Made by a program: the position numbers and the translations under genes. Below, one piece after another: positions 47,864-57,255 of a stretch of 64,000 nt of DNA (position 1 is its first letter; each line of letters opens with the position of its first letter). The notes under the pieces were generated by a model, which saw only the letters and a program-made list of their open reading frames with translations, did no database searches and was not told the origin of the DNA. This DNA is from Leptospira inadai serovar Lyme str. 10 (lineage in GTDB: Bacteria > Spirochaetota > Leptospiria > Leptospirales > Leptospiraceae): contig NZ_AHMM02000025.1 of NCBI RefSeq assembly GCF_000243675.2, positions 806,001-870,000 on the forward strand, in the 5' to 3' direction.

Positions 47864-48316
47864 CTATCTCTTTGCGAAGGAAAATTTATGGGAAACGTAT
47901 TTTTCGATCGGCGGAGGAGGAAAGGTCCATAAAGAGATCTTATCCGTTAAACATCTTCGGAATTTTTCTTCGGTAAAATTAGATCGCACTATCTCAGGAA
48001 TAAGTACGTTCCCATAGATGTCGATTCTCCAGTCGATTTGGGTTATTCCTGTCGTTGTCTTAGGTTTCGTCCCTAGATACTCGTTGTAACAGGCCTGGAT
48101 TTTTCCCGCATTCTTTAGGATCGTATTTTTTACTTCGTTCTTAACATAGGGATCATTTCCGTCGACGGATTTTCCGAAATTTACCTGTAGTCTATACAAT
48201 TCTTGTAATAAAGATTCATGAGACTTTTTGAACTGATACACTTGGAAACCGAAAAGAATAAAGAGAAAGAGCCCGATGATCAGACTCGCTTTGAGTAAAA
48301 CGGTTTGATTGATCAT
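47864..48316 (-). CDS. Membrane-anchored AgmX/PglI C-terminal domain protein
   Basis: 150 aa. One membrane helix at residues 9-27 (ASLIIGLFLFILFGFQVY). The soluble end reads IQACYNEYLGTKPKT...IDWRIDIYGNVLIPEIVRSNFTEEKFRRCL...WTFPPP, which matches the AgmX/PglI (TonB-like) C-terminal domain: paired cysteines and the W-F-PPP end. These domains occur in gliding and energy-transduction proteins. It follows the second FG-GAP gene by 11 bases on the same strand and may be its partner. Confidence 0.72.
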   Translation of the reverse strand: MINQTVLLKASLIIGLFLFILFGFQVYQFKKSHESLLQELYRLQVNFGKSVDGNDPYVKNEVKNTILKNAGKIQACYNEYLGTKPKTTTGITQIDWRIDIYGNVLIPEIVRSNFTEEKFRRCLTDKISLWTFPPPPIEKYVSHKFSFAKR

Positions 48317-48327
48317 TTCTTTCTTAA

Positions 48328-49974
48328 TTATAAACCGAATACGTAGGCGGCTCCGTTACTGCTTCCGTTTTTATTCGCGGAGCTTAAATCGGAGTCGTTA
48401 ATTATCCAGTTACTGTTGCTTCCTTCGGCTAACGCTCCCGTTACGATCGTATTTCCGGAAATTGCCGTAGCGCCCCCGAAGAAGATCCCGTTGGCATTAT
48501 TGGAGGGTTTTAGATAATCTCGGTGGGACCATTGAGTTCCGGATCGTTCGAATACGTAGACCGCACCGTTGAAGAATCCTTCTCGATTCGTGGAATTCAA
48601 ATCGCTTCCATGAATGATGGTATTAGTCGTACTCGTTTCTCCCGGGGCTCCGGCAACGATGAGATTTCCGAATATTCCTACCGAAGTTCCGAAGGTTTGC
48701 TGATTCGATGAATTCGGTGCTTTCAAATATGCATCCTGTTTCCAAATCGTTCCGACTCTCTCGAATACATAAACCGCGCCGTTATTCGAGCCTGCATTGT
48801 TTGTGGCGCCGAGATTGGGTCCGTGGATGATCGAGTTTGTATCGCTAGATTCAGACGGCGAGCCTACTACTACGGTATTTCCTTTGATTGCGACGGAACT
48901 TCCGAATGAATCCGAATTTGACGCGTTAGATGCTTTTAGATACGCTTGGTGAGTCCAGGTTGTTCCGGATCTGACAAATACGTAAACCGCGCCGTTTCCG
49001 CTTCCATTTCGGTTGGTTGCAGATAAATCGGCTCCCGAAATGATTGAAGTTGTGGTGCTGCTTTCCATTTTTGCGCCGATTGCAATCGTGTTTCCATCAA
49101 TCGTAACGGAGTTCCCGAATGAATCCAAGTTAAATCCATTGGGTGCTTTTAGATAGGCTTGGTGAGTCCAATTCGATCCGCTTCTTATGTAAACATAGGC
49201 TGCTCCTACGTTGTTTCCGCTATCGTTTGTAGAGCTTAGATTCGACCCGTTAATGATCGTTGTCGTATTACTATCTTCTCCACTCGATCCTACTACGACA
49301 GTATCTCCGTTAATTGCAACGGCGGATCCGAACTGATCGGCGTTGGACGCATTAGGCGCTTTTAGATAGGCTTGGTGTGTCCAGGTTGTTCCGATTCTTA
49401 CGAAAATATAGGCAGCGCCGGTATTATTTCCGCTATCGTTTGTAGAGCTTAGATTCGACCCGTTAATGATCACCGTCGTATTGCTATCTTCTCCGCTCGA
49501 TCCTACTACGACAGTATCGCCGTCGATCGCAACGGACGTTCCAAAATTATCCGAGTTGGATGCATTGGGCGCTTTTAAATAGGCTTGGTGAGTCCATTTG
49601 GGACCGGAACGTGCAAATACATAAACCGCTCCGGTGTCAACTCCGTTATCATTAGTGGAACTTAGGCTAGAATCTTGAATGATCGTAGTCGTATTGCTGT
49701 CCTCGAAAGGAGCTCCAACCACGATCGTATCCTTGTCGATCGAAACCGAGTATCCGAATTGATCGTTATTGGATGTATTCGGAGCTTTTAAATAGGCTTG
49801 TTGAGAAAGTACGAATGCATCCTGAATCGGCATGGAAGAAGACGATAAAAGTCCCAAAAACAACCAAGCCTGACCATTATGTTTTTTACAGCCTGCAATA
49901 CCCAGTAGGCTGAAAATCAATGGAATTAAAATTCCGGAACATACGTTTTTCTTTGGGGAAGTGTCCAGATTCAT
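48328..49974 (-). CDS. Seven-repeat FG-GAP-type lipoprotein
   Basis: 548 aa from ATG 49974; a TTG one codon earlier is possible. The lipobox is GIAGC. Seven repeats of about 65-70 residues follow, each with AYLKAPNxSNxDxFGxSVxI, then GDTVVVGSxGEDSNTT and GAAYVFxRxGxxWTHQ. The second and third repeats are nearly identical at DNA level (49214-49330 and 49394-49510), a sign of recent duplication or conversion. It is likely a seven-bladed beta-propeller on the cell surface. A perfect 13-bp hairpin covers the ribosome-site region. Confidence 0.82.
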   Translation of the reverse strand: MNLDTSPKKNVCSGILIPLIFSLLGIAGCKKHNGQAWLFLGLLSSSSMPIQDAFVLSQQAYLKAPNTSNNDQFGYSVSIDKDTIVVGAPFEDSNTTTIIQDSSLSSTNDNGVDTGAVYVFARSGPKWTHQAYLKAPNASNSDNFGTSVAIDGDTVVVGSSGEDSNTTVIINGSNLSSTNDSGNNTGAAYIFVRIGTTWTHQAYLKAPNASNADQFGSAVAINGDTVVVGSSGEDSNTTTIINGSNLSSTNDSGNNVGAAYVYIRSGSNWTHQAYLKAPNGFNLDSFGNSVTIDGNTIAIGAKMESSTTTSIISGADLSATNRNGSGNGAVYVFVRSGTTWTHQAYLKASNASNSDSFGSSVAIKGNTVVVGSPSESSDTNSIIHGPNLGATNNAGSNNGAVYVFERVGTIWKQDAYLKAPNSSNQQTFGTSVGIFGNLIVAGAPGETSTTNTIIHGSDLNSTNREGFFNGAVYVFERSGTQWSHRDYLKPSNNANGIFFGGATAISGNTIVTGALAEGSNSNWIINDSDLSSANKNGSSNGAAYVFGL

Positions 49975-49977
49975 CAA

Positions 49978-50010
49978 TTTACAAATATCCTGAAAAAGGA
50001 TATTTGTAAA
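49978..50010 (-). promoter_or_regulatory. Perfect 13-bp hairpin at the start of the FG-GAP lipoprotein gene
   Basis: TTTACAAATATCC and GGATATTTGTAAA are exact complements with a seven-base loop, ending three bases before the ATG/TTG start. The only AGGA near the start is inside the stem, so the hairpin could hide the ribosome site. It could also be an operator. Confidence 0.55.
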
Positions 50011-50220
50011 TCCTAGTTTCCTTTTTTGACAAGAATTTTTTAAAAAAAGGTAGTACTTTCATTTTTTCTCCGGCAGGCATAATGAATGCTTTGACAGCTC
50101 TTTTGAACGGTTGCAACGCGCGTTTTGCTTTCGAGTCTGAACGGAGGAAATTTGGTAAATTGTAAAAAATGGAATCGGAAAAGGGTGGTCAGTTAGTTTC
50201 GAGTCTGAATTTAAGAAAGT

Positions 50221-51423
50221 ATGTCGGTTAATAATCGAGACGGCGATCTCCGCAAAATTTTTGATATTTTCCTCGTTTCCTTGAAATTGGGCCTAACCTC
50301 GTTTGGTGGTCCGATCGCTCATATCGGGTATTTTCATCGCGAATATGTCGCCGTAAAAAAATGGCTGGATGAGAAATCGTATACGGATCTTGTCGCGCTC
50401 TGCCAATTTCTTCCCGGTCCGGCGAGCAGCCAATTGGGTATTGCAATCGGGACGATTCGCGCCGGCATCGGAGGTGGCATCGCCGCTTGGTTGGGTTTTA
50501 CGGCGCCTTCCGCAATTGCTCTTACTTGTTTTGCCTTTCTTTTAGTACATTATGATTTCGAAAATGCGATTTGGATTCACGGTTTGAAGGTCGTTGCCGT
50601 TTCAGTCGTGGCCCAGGCGATTTTTTTAATGTGGAAAAAACTGATCACGTCTTGGAATCACATTTTGATCGCTTTGTCTGCTGCCGTCGTCTTATCTTTT
50701 TGGCAGACTGCTCTTAGCCAAATCGTTCTTATTCTCGCGGCAGGATTCCTGGGAAGGTTTCTTTTTACCGAATCTAAGGCGGAAGTTGTCCAGACAGTTC
50801 CAGTGAATGTGAAGAGATCTTTAGCCATTCTATGTCTCGTCGGTTTTGTTTGCTTATTATTCCTTTTTCCGTTACTTCGACATTTGACGTCGAGCCCTTG
50901 GGTTTCTCTCGCTGACAGTTTTTATCGGTCCGGTTCCCTGGTCTTCGGGGGAGGTCACGTGGTTCTTCCTCTTTTGGAAAAGGAATTAGTTCCAAGCGGC
51001 CTGGTTTCCGAACAGACGTTTCTAGCGGGCTATGGCGCAGCGCAAGCGGTTCCAGGACCGTTATTTACGTTTGCCAGCTATTTGGGCGCCACCATAGACG
51101 GCGTTAGAGGCGCGCTTATCGCGACGGCGGCTATTTTTCTTCCGGCGTTTTTGTTGATTCTAGGTTTTTTACCTTTTTGGAATACGATTCGTAAAAATAC
51201 GAAGATGCAAGGGATTTTGGCCGGAATTAATTCCGCAGTCGTCGGAATTCTGCTCGCCGCTTTATACAACCCTCTCTGGACTTCCGCCATTCATTCCCCT
51301 TCGGATTTTGTCGTTGCGGTCGCACTTTTTGCACTACTTGTTTTTCGCAATGTTCCTTCTTGGGCGATTGTCCTTCTCGGGATTGCCGCGAGTTATGCTT
51401 TGAAATTGGATTCCCTGTTTTAG
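50221..51423 (+). CDS. chrA: Chromate transporter family protein
   Basis: 400 aa, a two-domain long-chain ChrA. Each half has the family signature: SFGGPIAHIGYFHREYV and PGPASSQLGIAIG in the first, VFGGGHVVLPLLE and GYGAAQAVPGPLFTFASYLG in the second. Ten or so membrane helices. ChrA exports chromate by proton antiport; many homologues carry other anions. A 13-bp direct repeat (TTTCGAGTCTGAA at 50129 and 50197) lies upstream. The ATG has only a weak ribosome site. Confidence 0.88.
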   Translation: MSVNNRDGDLRKIFDIFLVSLKLGLTSFGGPIAHIGYFHREYVAVKKWLDEKSYTDLVALCQFLPGPASSQLGIAIGTIRAGIGGGIAAWLGFTAPSAIALTCFAFLLVHYDFENAIWIHGLKVVAVSVVAQAIFLMWKKLITSWNHILIALSAAVVLSFWQTALSQIVLILAAGFLGRFLFTESKAEVVQTVPVNVKRSLAILCLVGFVCLLFLFPLLRHLTSSPWVSLADSFYRSGSLVFGGGHVVLPLLEKELVPSGLVSEQTFLAGYGAAQAVPGPLFTFASYLGATIDGVRGALIATAAIFLPAFLLILGFLPFWNTIRKNTKMQGILAGINSAVVGILLAALYNPLWTSAIHSPSDFVVAVALFALLVFRNVPSWAIVLLGIAASYALKLDSLF

Positions 51424-51506
51424 ATTTCTAAGACCGGTCGATGATTCTAGCTTGCTCGGATCGATTATCCGTTAAGATATTCCGAATTAAATTTCGTTCG
51501 CATCGA

Positions 51507-52208
51507 TCAGAAACTTCTTCGTAAAATCAAATAGGAGAGATCCTTTTTAGCCAACAAGATCGAATGAAAGGATTTATACGTTTCGTAATCCAGGATTGCG
51601 AGATTCTTTTTAGTGTCGGGAGCAAGAGAAAAAGGTAACCAAGGACGAAACGAATGAGAGCCGTGAAGGCCGAAGTCCTCCTGCCTAGAACCGGAAAATA
51701 CCGGGATCGGATTTTTCAAAAAGGAGGAAAGACCTCTTAATAAAGGAAAGATTGCGGCCGATTCCAATCCGGGAGCTAGGACGACCGGTTCGATCGGTGA
51801 ATGAAGACCGTTATCGGCTAATACCGCTATGTCGATCGACGAGAGTTTTCGTAAAACATCGCCGACTTTTCCTCCTAGCAAACCTTCCGAAAACAAGGAA
51901 CGAGCTGCACCTAACAGGAGTAAGTCGATCTCCTTACTTTTTGCAATTTCAACGATTCCGGGTACGACCCAATTCGACGGAAAGCCGACGGTCTCAAATT
52001 GGAAATCGCAACCTGCGGCTTCTTCCCTGACCGCTTTGAAAATCTCGTCTTCCTCCAATCTAGGGAATCCTTCGGTTTCGGATTCCACCGAAACCACGTG
52101 AAGAGCTATTATGGAAAGTGAATCGTCGGCTTGGGAAAAGAGAGCTCTTGCAAGCCCGAACAGTTTTGCTCCCATTTTCGGGTTTGCGAACGACACTAAA
52201 ACTTTCAT
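51507..52208 (-). CDS. Universal-stress-like protein paired with the antiporter
   Basis: 233 aa with two USP-like halves. The first reads MKVLVSFANPKMGAKLFGLARALF, IIALHVVS, IDLLLLGAARSLFSEGLLGGKVG; the second is degenerate (VVLAPGLESAAIFPLLRGLSS). It resembles the C-terminal half of the antiporter upstream (ILLSFAAPSSGVRLLELVSYLF and LLLIGRAHSIFSKKDTVG), so it is probably an extra regulatory subunit made by duplication. The gene follows the antiporter stop by 10 bases. Confidence 0.72.
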   Translation of the reverse strand: MKVLVSFANPKMGAKLFGLARALFSQADDSLSIIALHVVSVESETEGFPRLEEDEIFKAVREEAAGCDFQFETVGFPSNWVVPGIVEIAKSKEIDLLLLGAARSLFSEGLLGGKVGDVLRKLSSIDIAVLADNGLHSPIEPVVLAPGLESAAIFPLLRGLSSFLKNPIPVFSGSRQEDFGLHGSHSFRPWLPFSLAPDTKKNLAILDYETYKSFHSILLAKKDLSYLILRRSF

Positions 52209-52218
52209 TTTTCCCTCT

Positions 52219-54384
52219 CTAACTAGTGAGAATCAAGATACTCGGAAGCCGAGATGCCAATTCCGTAGATTCTATTTCCCTATAATAATCCCAACTCGCT
52301 AGGATCAAATCGTAAGGATTCCAATCTTCCTGCGTAAGTTCGGACTCCGGTTTTTGAAGTAATCTCACCCGATGTCGCGAACTCTTCTTAGGCAGGCTAG
52401 TCGCCCATTTGGGAGCCAAGCCGTCGGTCCATAAGATTGTGCTCTCTTTTCCGGAAAGATTCGAGAAAAACTCGAAATATTCCCGCAAAAAAGCATCGCG
52501 ATTTCCGGAAAAGAGGAAGAGGAGTTTGCGAGCACCCTTAAATCCGCGATCTATCAGTATTCCCACGGGAAACTGGGAATTTTCGACGATAAACCGAACT
52601 CGACCTACGGTATCTTTTTTGGAGAATATGGAATGAGCTCTTCCTATCAAAAGTAGATTCGGTCGAACCTGCCTAGTTTGGTTCAGGATTTCTTTGGCTA
52701 CGAGCGAAGTATTTTTATAGATTCTTTTGAAGCTCCATCCGAGTTCGCGGCCTTTTTCTTCCAGAGAGGAAAAAACTTCCTTTTCTATCGTTTCGGCTTC
52801 GATCGGAGTCAAATCCCCGCTGGATGTGACGTGCAACGCGGTGATCTCCGTGTCCGGATTTTTCTTCTTGGCCTCGGGAAATAAATAAGATACCAATTCC
52901 AGCAATCGAACTCCCGAACTCGGCGCTGCAAACGAAAGCAGAATCTTTCTCTTAGCGGTAGGCGGTTCGGCAACCCTGGAAAAGAATTTAAGATCAAGTA
53001 TATCTAATATAGGACCCGTCATAAAAGTGGTGACTAACGCCATCAGGACCATCATCGCGAAGATTTCCTTGGATAAAATGCCTAAATCGTATCCGATGTT
53101 CAGCACGACCAATTCCATTAATCCTCTCGTATTCATTAGAGCGCCGATGGCCAGACTATCTTTCCAGTTTTGTCCGACTAGCCTGGCTGCGACAGTGCTA
53201 CCCAAAAACTTGCCCGCAATCGCGATGCCGATAACTCCGAAACAGATCCACCAAAGATTTCCGCTATTTAACAATCCTATTTGCGTTTTTAGCCCGGTTG
53301 AAACGAAGAATAAGGGAAGCAATAAAAGTAAGCTTATGTCTTCGATCTTCTCGGAAAGCATTCGCCTGAATTCTTGCTGCGGAGGCATAATCACTCCGGC
53401 AAGAAATGCGCCGAACAGAGCGTGGATCCCGATAGCCTCCGTCGCATACGCCGAAAGAAGCCAAATCATAAATACGAATGCGGTGACAGGACGTCGCAAT
53501 GCTTCCTTACTCGGATAGATCGAGGAAATTTTTCTCATTAAGGGGCGGACGATAAAGATCATTATGATAACGTAAATTACCGCCAATCCCAACGTAATGA
53601 TGCCTCCAGCAAACGTTCCGGCCTGCGCGATCGCGACTACTCCCGCTAAAATACACCAAGCCGTGATGTCGTCCGCCGCTGCACAAGTAATGACTAAAGT
53701 TCCTAAAGGAGTTTTTGTAAGTCCCCTCTCTTGGACGATTCTAGCCAAGACCGGAAAAGCGGTTATGCTCATGGCGATTCCCATGAACAATCCGAAGACC
53801 AAAAAGGAGATCCCTTTGGGAGCCAAATCTCCGTACAATGTCAGGGAGTAAGCGGTTCCTAGGAAAAACGGGAATAATATACTCGCATGGCTGACCACGA
53901 CGGCGTCGTGAGCCTTTTTTCCTAATATACTTAAATTCAACTCCATCCCGATTAGGAAAAGAAAGAGAAGAAGTCCCACATTGCTCAAAGCTTGTATAAT
54001 CTTTAGGGATTCTTTCGGAAATAGAAAGCCGCTTGCTTCCGGCCAAAACGTTCCGAGAAACGAGGGTCCCAAAAGAATCCCGGCGATGATTTCACCGATA
54101 ACGGAAGGTTGGCCTAAAAAGGCCAATAGGGATCCTAAAACTCTTGCCGTTCCCAAGATGACAAGTAACTGCAAAATCAGCATCGCCACCGGTTGCTTTA
54201 GATTCTTTCCTAGTTCCGACAGAATTTCAAGAGGCGGAACCAGTCTTTCGGTTCCCCCGTTGACCGATGGAGTTACATAAGTTTCCAGCGATTTTCCGAG
54301 ATCGAGAGAAACGAAAATCCCTAATCCGAAGACGATTAAAAAGAAAGCATACACTAGCACGCTTCGAACCGCTTTCCGATTCAT
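52219..54384 (-). CDS. CPA2-family cation/proton antiporter with USP-like C-terminal region
   Basis: 721 aa. An N-terminal membrane helix is followed by the 12-helix Na+/H+ exchanger domain (about residues 65-460): LGQPSVIGEIIAGILLGPSF, the ion-site AAADDITAWC with the two aspartates, and TRGLMELVVLNIG. Residues 485-720 are cytoplasmic and USP-like, with an ALHVTSSGD strand and LLLIGRAHSIFSKK. CPA2 proteins of this type move K+ or Na+ out in exchange for protons. The long leader carries a ydaO-type riboswitch, and the known role of that class in potassium transport supports a K+ function. Confidence 0.87.
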   Translation of the reverse strand: MNRKAVRSVLVYAFFLIVFGLGIFVSLDLGKSLETYVTPSVNGGTERLVPPLEILSELGKNLKQPVAMLILQLLVILGTARVLGSLLAFLGQPSVIGEIIAGILLGPSFLGTFWPEASGFLFPKESLKIIQALSNVGLLLFLFLIGMELNLSILGKKAHDAVVVSHASILFPFFLGTAYSLTLYGDLAPKGISFLVFGLFMGIAMSITAFPVLARIVQERGLTKTPLGTLVITCAAADDITAWCILAGVVAIAQAGTFAGGIITLGLAVIYVIIMIFIVRPLMRKISSIYPSKEALRRPVTAFVFMIWLLSAYATEAIGIHALFGAFLAGVIMPPQQEFRRMLSEKIEDISLLLLLPLFFVSTGLKTQIGLLNSGNLWWICFGVIGIAIAGKFLGSTVAARLVGQNWKDSLAIGALMNTRGLMELVVLNIGYDLGILSKEIFAMMVLMALVTTFMTGPILDILDLKFFSRVAEPPTAKRKILLSFAAPSSGVRLLELVSYLFPEAKKKNPDTEITALHVTSSGDLTPIEAETIEKEVFSSLEEKGRELGWSFKRIYKNTSLVAKEILNQTRQVRPNLLLIGRAHSIFSKKDTVGRVRFIVENSQFPVGILIDRGFKGARKLLFLFSGNRDAFLREYFEFFSNLSGKESTILWTDGLAPKWATSLPKKSSRHRVRLLQKPESELTQEDWNPYDLILASWDYYREIESTELASRLPSILILTS

Positions 54385-54504
54385 CCGGCAATCCTCCGAT
54401 ATTTAAATTTTCTTCGGATAAAATCATATGCGAAACTGAAGGTTTCGATTCATGATTCGGCCAAAGATAGTTTGAGCGGGAAGAAGTCCGGAGGAGAACC
54501 CTCC

Positions 54505-54637
54505 CGATCGTCTTCTCTCCATGCCTGCGAAGTTAGCTGACGGGCTGGGATTGAGAGATATCCCCCGTGCTAGGACGGTTAGCCCCGAATTTTGGTTCCT
54601 CCGCTCCGAATGAATTCGGATTAGGCAGACTCGGCAC
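54505..54637 (-). ncRNA. ydaO/yuaA-type (c-di-AMP) riboswitch candidate
   Basis: On the minus strand the leader runs GTGCCGAGTCTGCC, GGAGCGGAGGAACCAAAATT, CGGGGCTAACCG, then CAGCCCGTCAGCTAACTTCG and CAGGCATGGAGAGAAG. GGAGGAACCA...CGGGG and CGTCAGCTAACnTCGnAGGC are conserved ydaO landmarks. It starts about ten bases after a consensus promoter and lies in the 5' leader of the antiporter gene. A GGAGG-GTTCT-CCTCC hairpin (54485-54505) follows as a possible switch. Recognition is by recalled motif, not by covariance search. Confidence 0.72.
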
Positions 54638-54638
54638 T

Positions 54639-54668
54639 ATCTATACGATAGAGCCTTTTTTTTGTCAA
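54639..54668 (-). promoter_or_regulatory. Consensus sigma-70 promoter of the riboswitch-antiporter transcript
   Basis: TTGACA (54663-54668 on the minus strand), a 17-base spacer beginning with an A-run, then TATAGA (54640-54645). Start of transcription is expected near 54633, just before the riboswitch. Confidence 0.75.
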
Positions 54669-54745
54669 CATGATCCTATACAAGAATTTACGATTCGCTA
54701 AACTTGCGGTGTGTTAACCGAATTGGAAATTACGAGTGCCTTATT

Positions 54746-55057
54746 CTATAAATAGGAACAGCAGTAATCGCAGACGATTTTTACTTTTACTTTAAATTTA
54801 GATTTGGCCGGAACCTGGAAGGACTGTCCGCTTTTGATTTCCTGCCAATTTTCGTTTCCGGGAAGTAATACCTGCAAATCGCCCTCGGTTATTTCCATAA
54901 TTTCGCTAGCCTCGGTTCCGAACTCGTAGTCCCCGGGCATGAGTATTCCAAGAGTCTTCTTTTCTCCGTTGGGAAAGAGGAGAGTACGACTGGTGACCTG
55001 TCCGTTAAAATATACGTTTGCTTTCTTAAGAACCGTTACATTTTCAAACTGTTGCAT
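54746..55057 (-). CDS. ppnP: Pyrimidine/purine nucleoside phosphorylase (PpnP/YaiE family)
   Basis: 103-aa cupin. The family pattern is kept: [70 protein letters not shown]. PpnP phosphorolyses many nucleosides. The ATG follows a short leader with no clear ribosome site. Unlinked to its neighbours. Confidence 0.85.
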   Translation of the reverse strand: MQQFENVTVLKKANVYFNGQVTSRTLLFPNGEKKTLGILMPGDYEFGTEASEIMEITEGDLQVLLPGNENWQEIKSGQSFQVPAKSKFKVKVKIVCDYCCSYL

Positions 55058-55128
55058 TTATCCTAATCTCGTTTATCATTAAATGTTAGTTATCATTCAA
55101 AGAATGATAAGGCATCCAAACGATCGAT

Positions 55129-56832
55129 CTAATTTTTCAGAAGCCAATCGATTCCTTCTTCGCGACTGCCGGCATTGTACATCTGAATGTTTCCGGATTT
55201 TATCGATTTATTGTCTATGGAAATGGCTGCGAGGGACGATTCGGGAATGACGAGCGCTATTTTGCGTAAAGTGGATTGGTTCGCTTCCGGAAGCCAGATC
55301 TCGTTTACCCATCGTTGCCCTTCCGCCGATACGATTCCGATTCGTCTCGTATCGGCCATCCATCTGGAAATACGATGCTTTCTGACCGCATCTAAAGCGG
55401 CGGATAATATCTCCTTATACTTTTCATCGCTATACTGAGGAGTCCACACGATGTCCAATAATCCTAGATTCTTAGCATAATAGACGCTTCCGATTTCGGA
55501 CCTGAATTGCAACTCAAGCTTACGATCCTCCATCCGAGTATCCGAATTTTGATGCGATTCTTGAAATTCGGGGATCTTAAATAGTTCGACCATCGTACTC
55601 AATCGAATGGAGGTGCTTGCGATATCGGTGATTTTTTGCGCGAGTACGTCGCTGCTTTCCGAGTTGTTCACCGCGAGATTTCCGATCGAAGAGATCGAAA
55701 GTACGACTTCGCTCGTAGCTTCATTATGCTCCAAAACGGCGTTTCGAATTTCTTCCGAGCTACCTCGCACGAAATCGGCTTCCTTCAAAACCGCGTTCCG
55801 AAGTTGTTGCTGCGCGGTCACAGCATGGAATACCTCCTCCATTTGCTTTGAGATCCGATCGATCGTGCCGACGATCTCCTGAATTTCCCGGGCCGTCTCT
55901 CCGATTCTTTCCATTCCCTGCTGCATATCGTTTCGATTTTTCTTAACCAGCTCGCTGATTCCCCGAATACTCCTGGCGGTTCTATCGGCTAATTTGGAAA
56001 CCTCGTCGGCGACTACCGCAAACCCGCGACCTGCATCTCCCGCTCTTGCCGCTTCGATTGCCGCATTTAGCGAGAGCATATTAATTTGTTCGCTTATATC
56101 CGCGATCGTACTGACGGTTTTCGAAATTTCTTTGGAGCTAGTCGCTAAATTATCCATCGCGACGTTCATATATTGAAGGGAATTCCTTCCCAGCTCGGCT
56201 CGACGGGAAATTTCTTTAAACGAAGTTAGGATCCCTCCCACATCGCCTCGTGTTTTCTCCAGAGCGGAGGAAAGCTTTTCGACCTCAACGATTAAACTTC
56301 CCATACTTTCGGAATTCTCGCCGGAGATACCGGATATCGACGAAGCAGCACCCGAAATTTCTTCGATGGAAGCGGAAACTTGCTCGGTCGCTGCGGATTG
56401 CGATTGAATATTCGATCCGAAATCAATGATTACGGTTTTCATTTCCTTAGAACTGGAAGCCAATTCTAAAGCCGAGGTTCGAATCCGATGTATGAGTTCC
56501 GCTTGTCCGTTCAGCATTTTGTGGAAGCTTTCAAAAAGCTCAAAGAGTAAGTCTCTGGAATTCGTGGAGATCCTCACACTTAAGTTTCCTTTGCTCACAT
56601 CCTTGAACGCATTCTGGAGTTCGAAGAAAGTGCCGGCCAGCCAAGTACCGGAAAAGATCCCCATAGCGACCGAGAGAACCACTAACGACCCTACCGAGAG
56701 TATGATCGAAGTCATAACATTTTCTTTTGCCAAGGCGCCTAACACGCATAAGCCGAAAAGAACTGTCGTTAGCAGAATCGCACTGAAAATGGAATATGAA
56801 ATGAAATAGTAGAATCTGAGTTTCGAGAGCAT
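55129..56832 (-). CDS. Methyl-accepting chemotaxis protein with extra C-terminal domain
   Basis: 567 aa. Two membrane helices near residues 9-30 and 38-62 with almost no periplasmic part, then a HAMP-like linker ([18 protein letters not shown]). The signalling helices run to about residue 430, with the conserved tip [33 protein letters not shown]. After residue 440 comes an unusual soluble domain ([34 protein letters not shown]) that resembles STAS-like domains; this is inference. So sensing is probably cytoplasmic or from the membrane. It signals to CheA at the flagellar poles. Confidence 0.85.
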   Translation of the reverse strand: MLSKLRFYYFISYSIFSAILLTTVLFGLCVLGALAKENVMTSIILSVGSLVVLSVAMGIFSGTWLAGTFFELQNAFKDVSKGNLSVRISTNSRDLLFELFESFHKMLNGQAELIHRIRTSALELASSSKEMKTVIIDFGSNIQSQSAATEQVSASIEEISGAASSISGISGENSESMGSLIVEVEKLSSALEKTRGDVGGILTSFKEISRRAELGRNSLQYMNVAMDNLATSSKEISKTVSTIADISEQINMLSLNAAIEAARAGDAGRGFAVVADEVSKLADRTARSIRGISELVKKNRNDMQQGMERIGETAREIQEIVGTIDRISKQMEEVFHAVTAQQQLRNAVLKEADFVRGSSEEIRNAVLEHNEATSEVVLSISSIGNLAVNNSESSDVLAQKITDIASTSIRLSTMVELFKIPEFQESHQNSDTRMEDRKLELQFRSEIGSVYYAKNLGLLDIVWTPQYSDEKYKEILSAALDAVRKHRISRWMADTRRIGIVSAEGQRWVNEIWLPEANQSTLRKIALVIPESSLAAISIDNKSIKSGNIQMYNAGSREEGIDWLLKN

Positions 56833-57255
56833 GCCCTACCTCTTATTGCCGTCGTTCTTTTATTTAAGACGATATCCTATTCTTCCCGAGCATTTCTCAC
56901 GAGAAGATAAAATGGAAACGTCGGTGAACAGCGGCACCTATATTATTTTACGAAGTTAGTTTGAATCAAAGGAATCCGCCTTGAACCGGTGGGTCCTGCA
57001 TGCACCTCGACTCTAGAAAGAGTATCGGCATTCGACCGACTAGATTCTCTCGGGACTCGATTTGTAAGGATTATGTCTTTTTTCCGCTTTTAAGCAGAGG
57101 TTTTTGCGTTAATTTTTAGGTAAAAAGTTCTCCGGCTTCCTGATTCAATCTAGGGCGCCTCTTTAATCCAAAAATCTTGACTTTTTTTGACGTTTCTTGG
57201 AAACTTGAATCAAGGTTTAGCACTCTAATGAACAGAGTGCTAAAGAGAACAAGAC
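56833..57255. other. Divergent intergenic region before hrcA
   Basis: 423 bases between the chemotaxis receptor and hrcA, transcribed apart. It holds the CIRCE operator and the hrcA promoter region. TTGACT and TTGACG words occur at 57177 and 57187 but I see no well-spaced -10 box. The rest shows no gene. Confidence 0.55.
57217..57243 (+). promoter_or_regulatory. CIRCE operator
   Basis: TTAGCACTC-N9-GAGTGCTAA, a perfect match to the HrcA-binding CIRCE consensus, 13 bases before the hrcA ATG. HrcA binding here represses the operon until heat stress. Confidence 0.97.

Noticed and set aside
48523..48711. Plus-strand frame over the FG-GAP lipoprotein gene
   Set aside because: Shadow of the repeat codons; no start signal.
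53027..53518. 163-codon antisense frame in the antiporter gene
   Set aside because: It is the complement of membrane-helix codons and lacks a start signal.
56470..56485. GGTTCGAATCC, the T-arm word of tRNA genes
   Set aside because: It lies within the chemotaxis receptor and has no acceptor or anticodon stem around it.
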